Positions 62,895 to 64,000 of a stretch of DNA of 64,000 bases are shown here, in pieces. The position numbers and the translations under genes are program-made. The stretch comes from Deltaproteobacteria bacterium ADurb.Bin207 (GTDB lineage: Bacteria; Myxococcota_A; Polyangia; Polyangiales; Polyangiaceae): NCBI GenBank assembly GCA_002070115.1, contig MWCO01000004.1, positions 1 through 64,000 of the forward strand, written 5' to 3'. Below the pieces are notes generated by a model. The model did not search any database. It was not told the DNA's origin and saw nothing but the letters and a program-made list of their open reading frames with translations. Every line of letters begins with the position of its first letter. The stretch's first letter is position 1.

Positions 62895-64000
62895 ATGACA
62901 CGAATGCAAGCAATCGGAATGGGAGTCGCGGGGGCTTTGGCTCTGCTCGTGATGAGTTGCGCAGCGGATGAAGGCGAGACATCTCGCGCGTACACGCCGC
63001 CTTGTGGACCTTCGAACTGCACCGGCTGTTGTAATGCTGCCGACCAATGCATTACGACACCTTCCGCTTCGTTTTGCGGGCGCCACGGAGCTTATTGTGT
63101 TTCTTGTGGACCTGGGCAGTCCTGCTCTTTGGGCACGTGTGTCGACGACGTATGCAGCCCGTCCAATTGTGCGGGGTGTTGTCAAAACGGACAATGTGTG
63201 AGTGGAGACTTGGAAAGTGCATGTGGAACGGGCGGGATCGAATGTTCGATTTGCAAAGCGAACGAAAGCTGTGTGACGGGTGCTTGCGTTGCGAGCAGCG
63301 TATGTGACGCCAACAACTGTGGAAACGGTTGCTGTATCAAAGGTGTATGCATGCCGGGCCGCACGGGGGAGGCTTGTGGAAAGGGGGGAATCCAGTGTGA
63401 GCAATGCTCAGAGGCGCAACAATGTGAGGATCAGGTTTGTCGAGCCACGGTTTGCGACGCGGATTCTTGCAAAAACGGTTGTTGTTATCAGGGCAAGTGT
63501 ATGGCTGGAACGAGTGCCGGAGCATGCGGAACAGGGGGTGTTCCTTGTAAGAAATGCAGCGACGGTGAGCAATGCCCGAAAGGTTCTTGCGTCACGGTGA
63601 CATGCGATGCTTCGACGTGTTCGGGGTGTTGCGATGCGAACGGCAATTGTCAGCTTGGCGTCAACCAAGCCGCCTGTGGAAAAGGCGGAGAAGCTTGTGT
63701 TTCCTGCGATGCCAACCAGGTTTGTATCCAATCGACATGCACGACCCAGACACAGAATTGTGGACCTTCGAATTGTTCAGGATGCTGCAACGAACAGGGT
63801 AAGTGCGTGAAGGGAAATACGGCAGCGGAATGCGGAGTGAGTGGCGGTGCCTGCACGGAGTGTGGCTCGGGCCGAGCATGTGTCGATGGCCAATGTACGT
63901 GCAATGCATCCTCTTGCCCCACGGGCTGCTGTCAAGGCGACCAATGCCTGTCCGGCTCGCAACAATCCGCATGCGGAAAAAATGGTTCCTCCTGCGCCGT
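62895..64000 (+). CDS. Cys-rich repeat lipoprotein, cut by the right edge
   Basis: The frame starts at ATG 62895, with GGAGG about 8 bases upstream, and remains open to the window end, giving 368 residues so far. The signal MTRMQAIGMGVAGALALLVMSC makes Cys22 the lipidated residue. The rest is about seven copies of a repeat of 45-50 residues with the order NC-x-GCC-x-(N/Q)-G-x-C-x9-CG-x2-G-x2-C-x2-C-x5-C-x4-C, e.g. NCAGCCQNGQC, CKNGCCYQGKC and CSGCCDANGNC. These are tandem disulfide modules without a known function. The TlpA-like gene just upstream could help fold such proteins. The C-terminus is outside the window. Confidence 0.87.
   Translation, partial: MTRMQAIGMGVAGALALLVMSCAADEGETSRAYTPPCGPSNCTGCCNAADQCITTPSASFCGRHGAYCVSCGPGQSCSLGTCVDDVCSPSNCAGCCQNGQCVSGDLESACGTGGIECSICKANESCVTGACVASSVCDANNCGNGCCIKGVCMPGRTGEACGKGGIQCEQCSEAQQCEDQVCRATVCDADSCKNGCCYQGKCMAGTSAGACGTGGVPCKKCSDGEQCPKGSCVTVTCDASTCSGCCDANGNCQLGVNQAACGKGGEACVSCDANQVCIQSTCTTQTQNCGPSNCSGCCNEQGKCVKGNTAAECGVSGGACTECGSGRACVDGQCTCNASSCPTGCCQGDQCLSGSQQSACGKNGSSCA

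Noticed and set aside
1-64000. Phage, conjugative or integrase-bearing island
   Set aside because: No integrase, capsid, tail, relaxase or transposase (apart from the partial Rpn-type gene) and no flanking att-like repeats were seen; housekeeping genes are spread across the window.

Overview
The window looks like a chromosomal segment of a Myxococcota-type (formerly deltaproteobacterial) bacterium of intermediate GC content. The reasons are a protease with a MYXO-CTERM-like tail (Cys-containing GCAC motif, membrane helix, Arg run), an FHA/Ser-Thr protein kinase, many lipoproteins with Gly/Ser-rich GGSGG linkers after the lipidated Cys, MopE-type and other Cys-rich repeat proteins, a fibro-slime domain protein, and ordinary bacterial housekeeping genes. 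No rRNA, tRNA, CRISPR array, prophage or complete insertion sequence was seen. The genus cannot be fixed from the sequence alone.

Layout. 1-3.2 kb: the N-terminal part of an Rpn-type nuclease cut by the left edge, an alpha/beta hydrolase, a zinc-type alcohol dehydrogenase and an unknown protein. 3.2-6.3 kb: rpsO-pnp on the minus strand, with two strong hairpins between them. 6.4-13.8 kb: unknown proteins, two Cys-rich lipoproteins and a PIG-L deacetylase gene directly upstream of a trypsin-like MYXO-CTERM protease. 14-16 kb: a REC-HPt-REC-REC-GGDEF protein whose GGDEF motif is degenerate. 16.1-19.6 kb: a tightly overlapping four-gene operon for a sodium-pumping biotin-dependent decarboxylase, most likely methylmalonyl-CoA decarboxylase. 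20-26 kb: a CDP-alcohol phosphatidyltransferase/GtrA pair, a small zinc-ribbon membrane protein, and a two-gene unit of a GIDE/BAM-like membrane protein plus a membrane-anchored Cys-repeat protein. 26-32.6 kb: a metallo-beta-lactamase-fold hydrolase, an FHA-zinc-ribbon-kinase, a NifX-SlyD fusion and metG. 32.7-38.8 kb: a von Willebrand A lipoprotein, a 976-base gene-poor stretch, a formylglycine-generating-enzyme-like lipoprotein and a one-helix membrane protein. 39-43.5 kb: sbcDC. 44-52 kb: a run of lipoproteins (fibro-slime, methyltransferase-fold, PBP4-like, Cys-rich). 52-56.3 kb: an LRR/helical-repeat protein downstream of etfBA. 56.6-64 kb: a lipoprotein containing a 24-bp tandem repeat, nadB, a polysaccharide deacetylase, a DUF2341/LamG-like lipoprotein, a TlpA-like thioredoxin, and a Cys-rich lipoprotein cut by the right edge.

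How the genes work together. Core functions (translation, RNA turnover, recombination repair, NAD synthesis, electron transfer to quinone, sodium-coupled decarboxylation) are interspersed with a dense envelope inventory: thirteen likely lipoproteins plus membrane-anchored Cys-rich repeat proteins. Several genes without a Shine-Dalgarno sequence have a TANNNT box 6-9 bases before the start codon, which suggests leaderless transcription. The least conventional items are the NifX-SlyD fusion, the methyltransferase-fold lipoprotein divergent from a PBP4-like lipoprotein, the GIDE/BAM-like plus Cys-repeat pair, and the basic C-terminal tail of PNPase.
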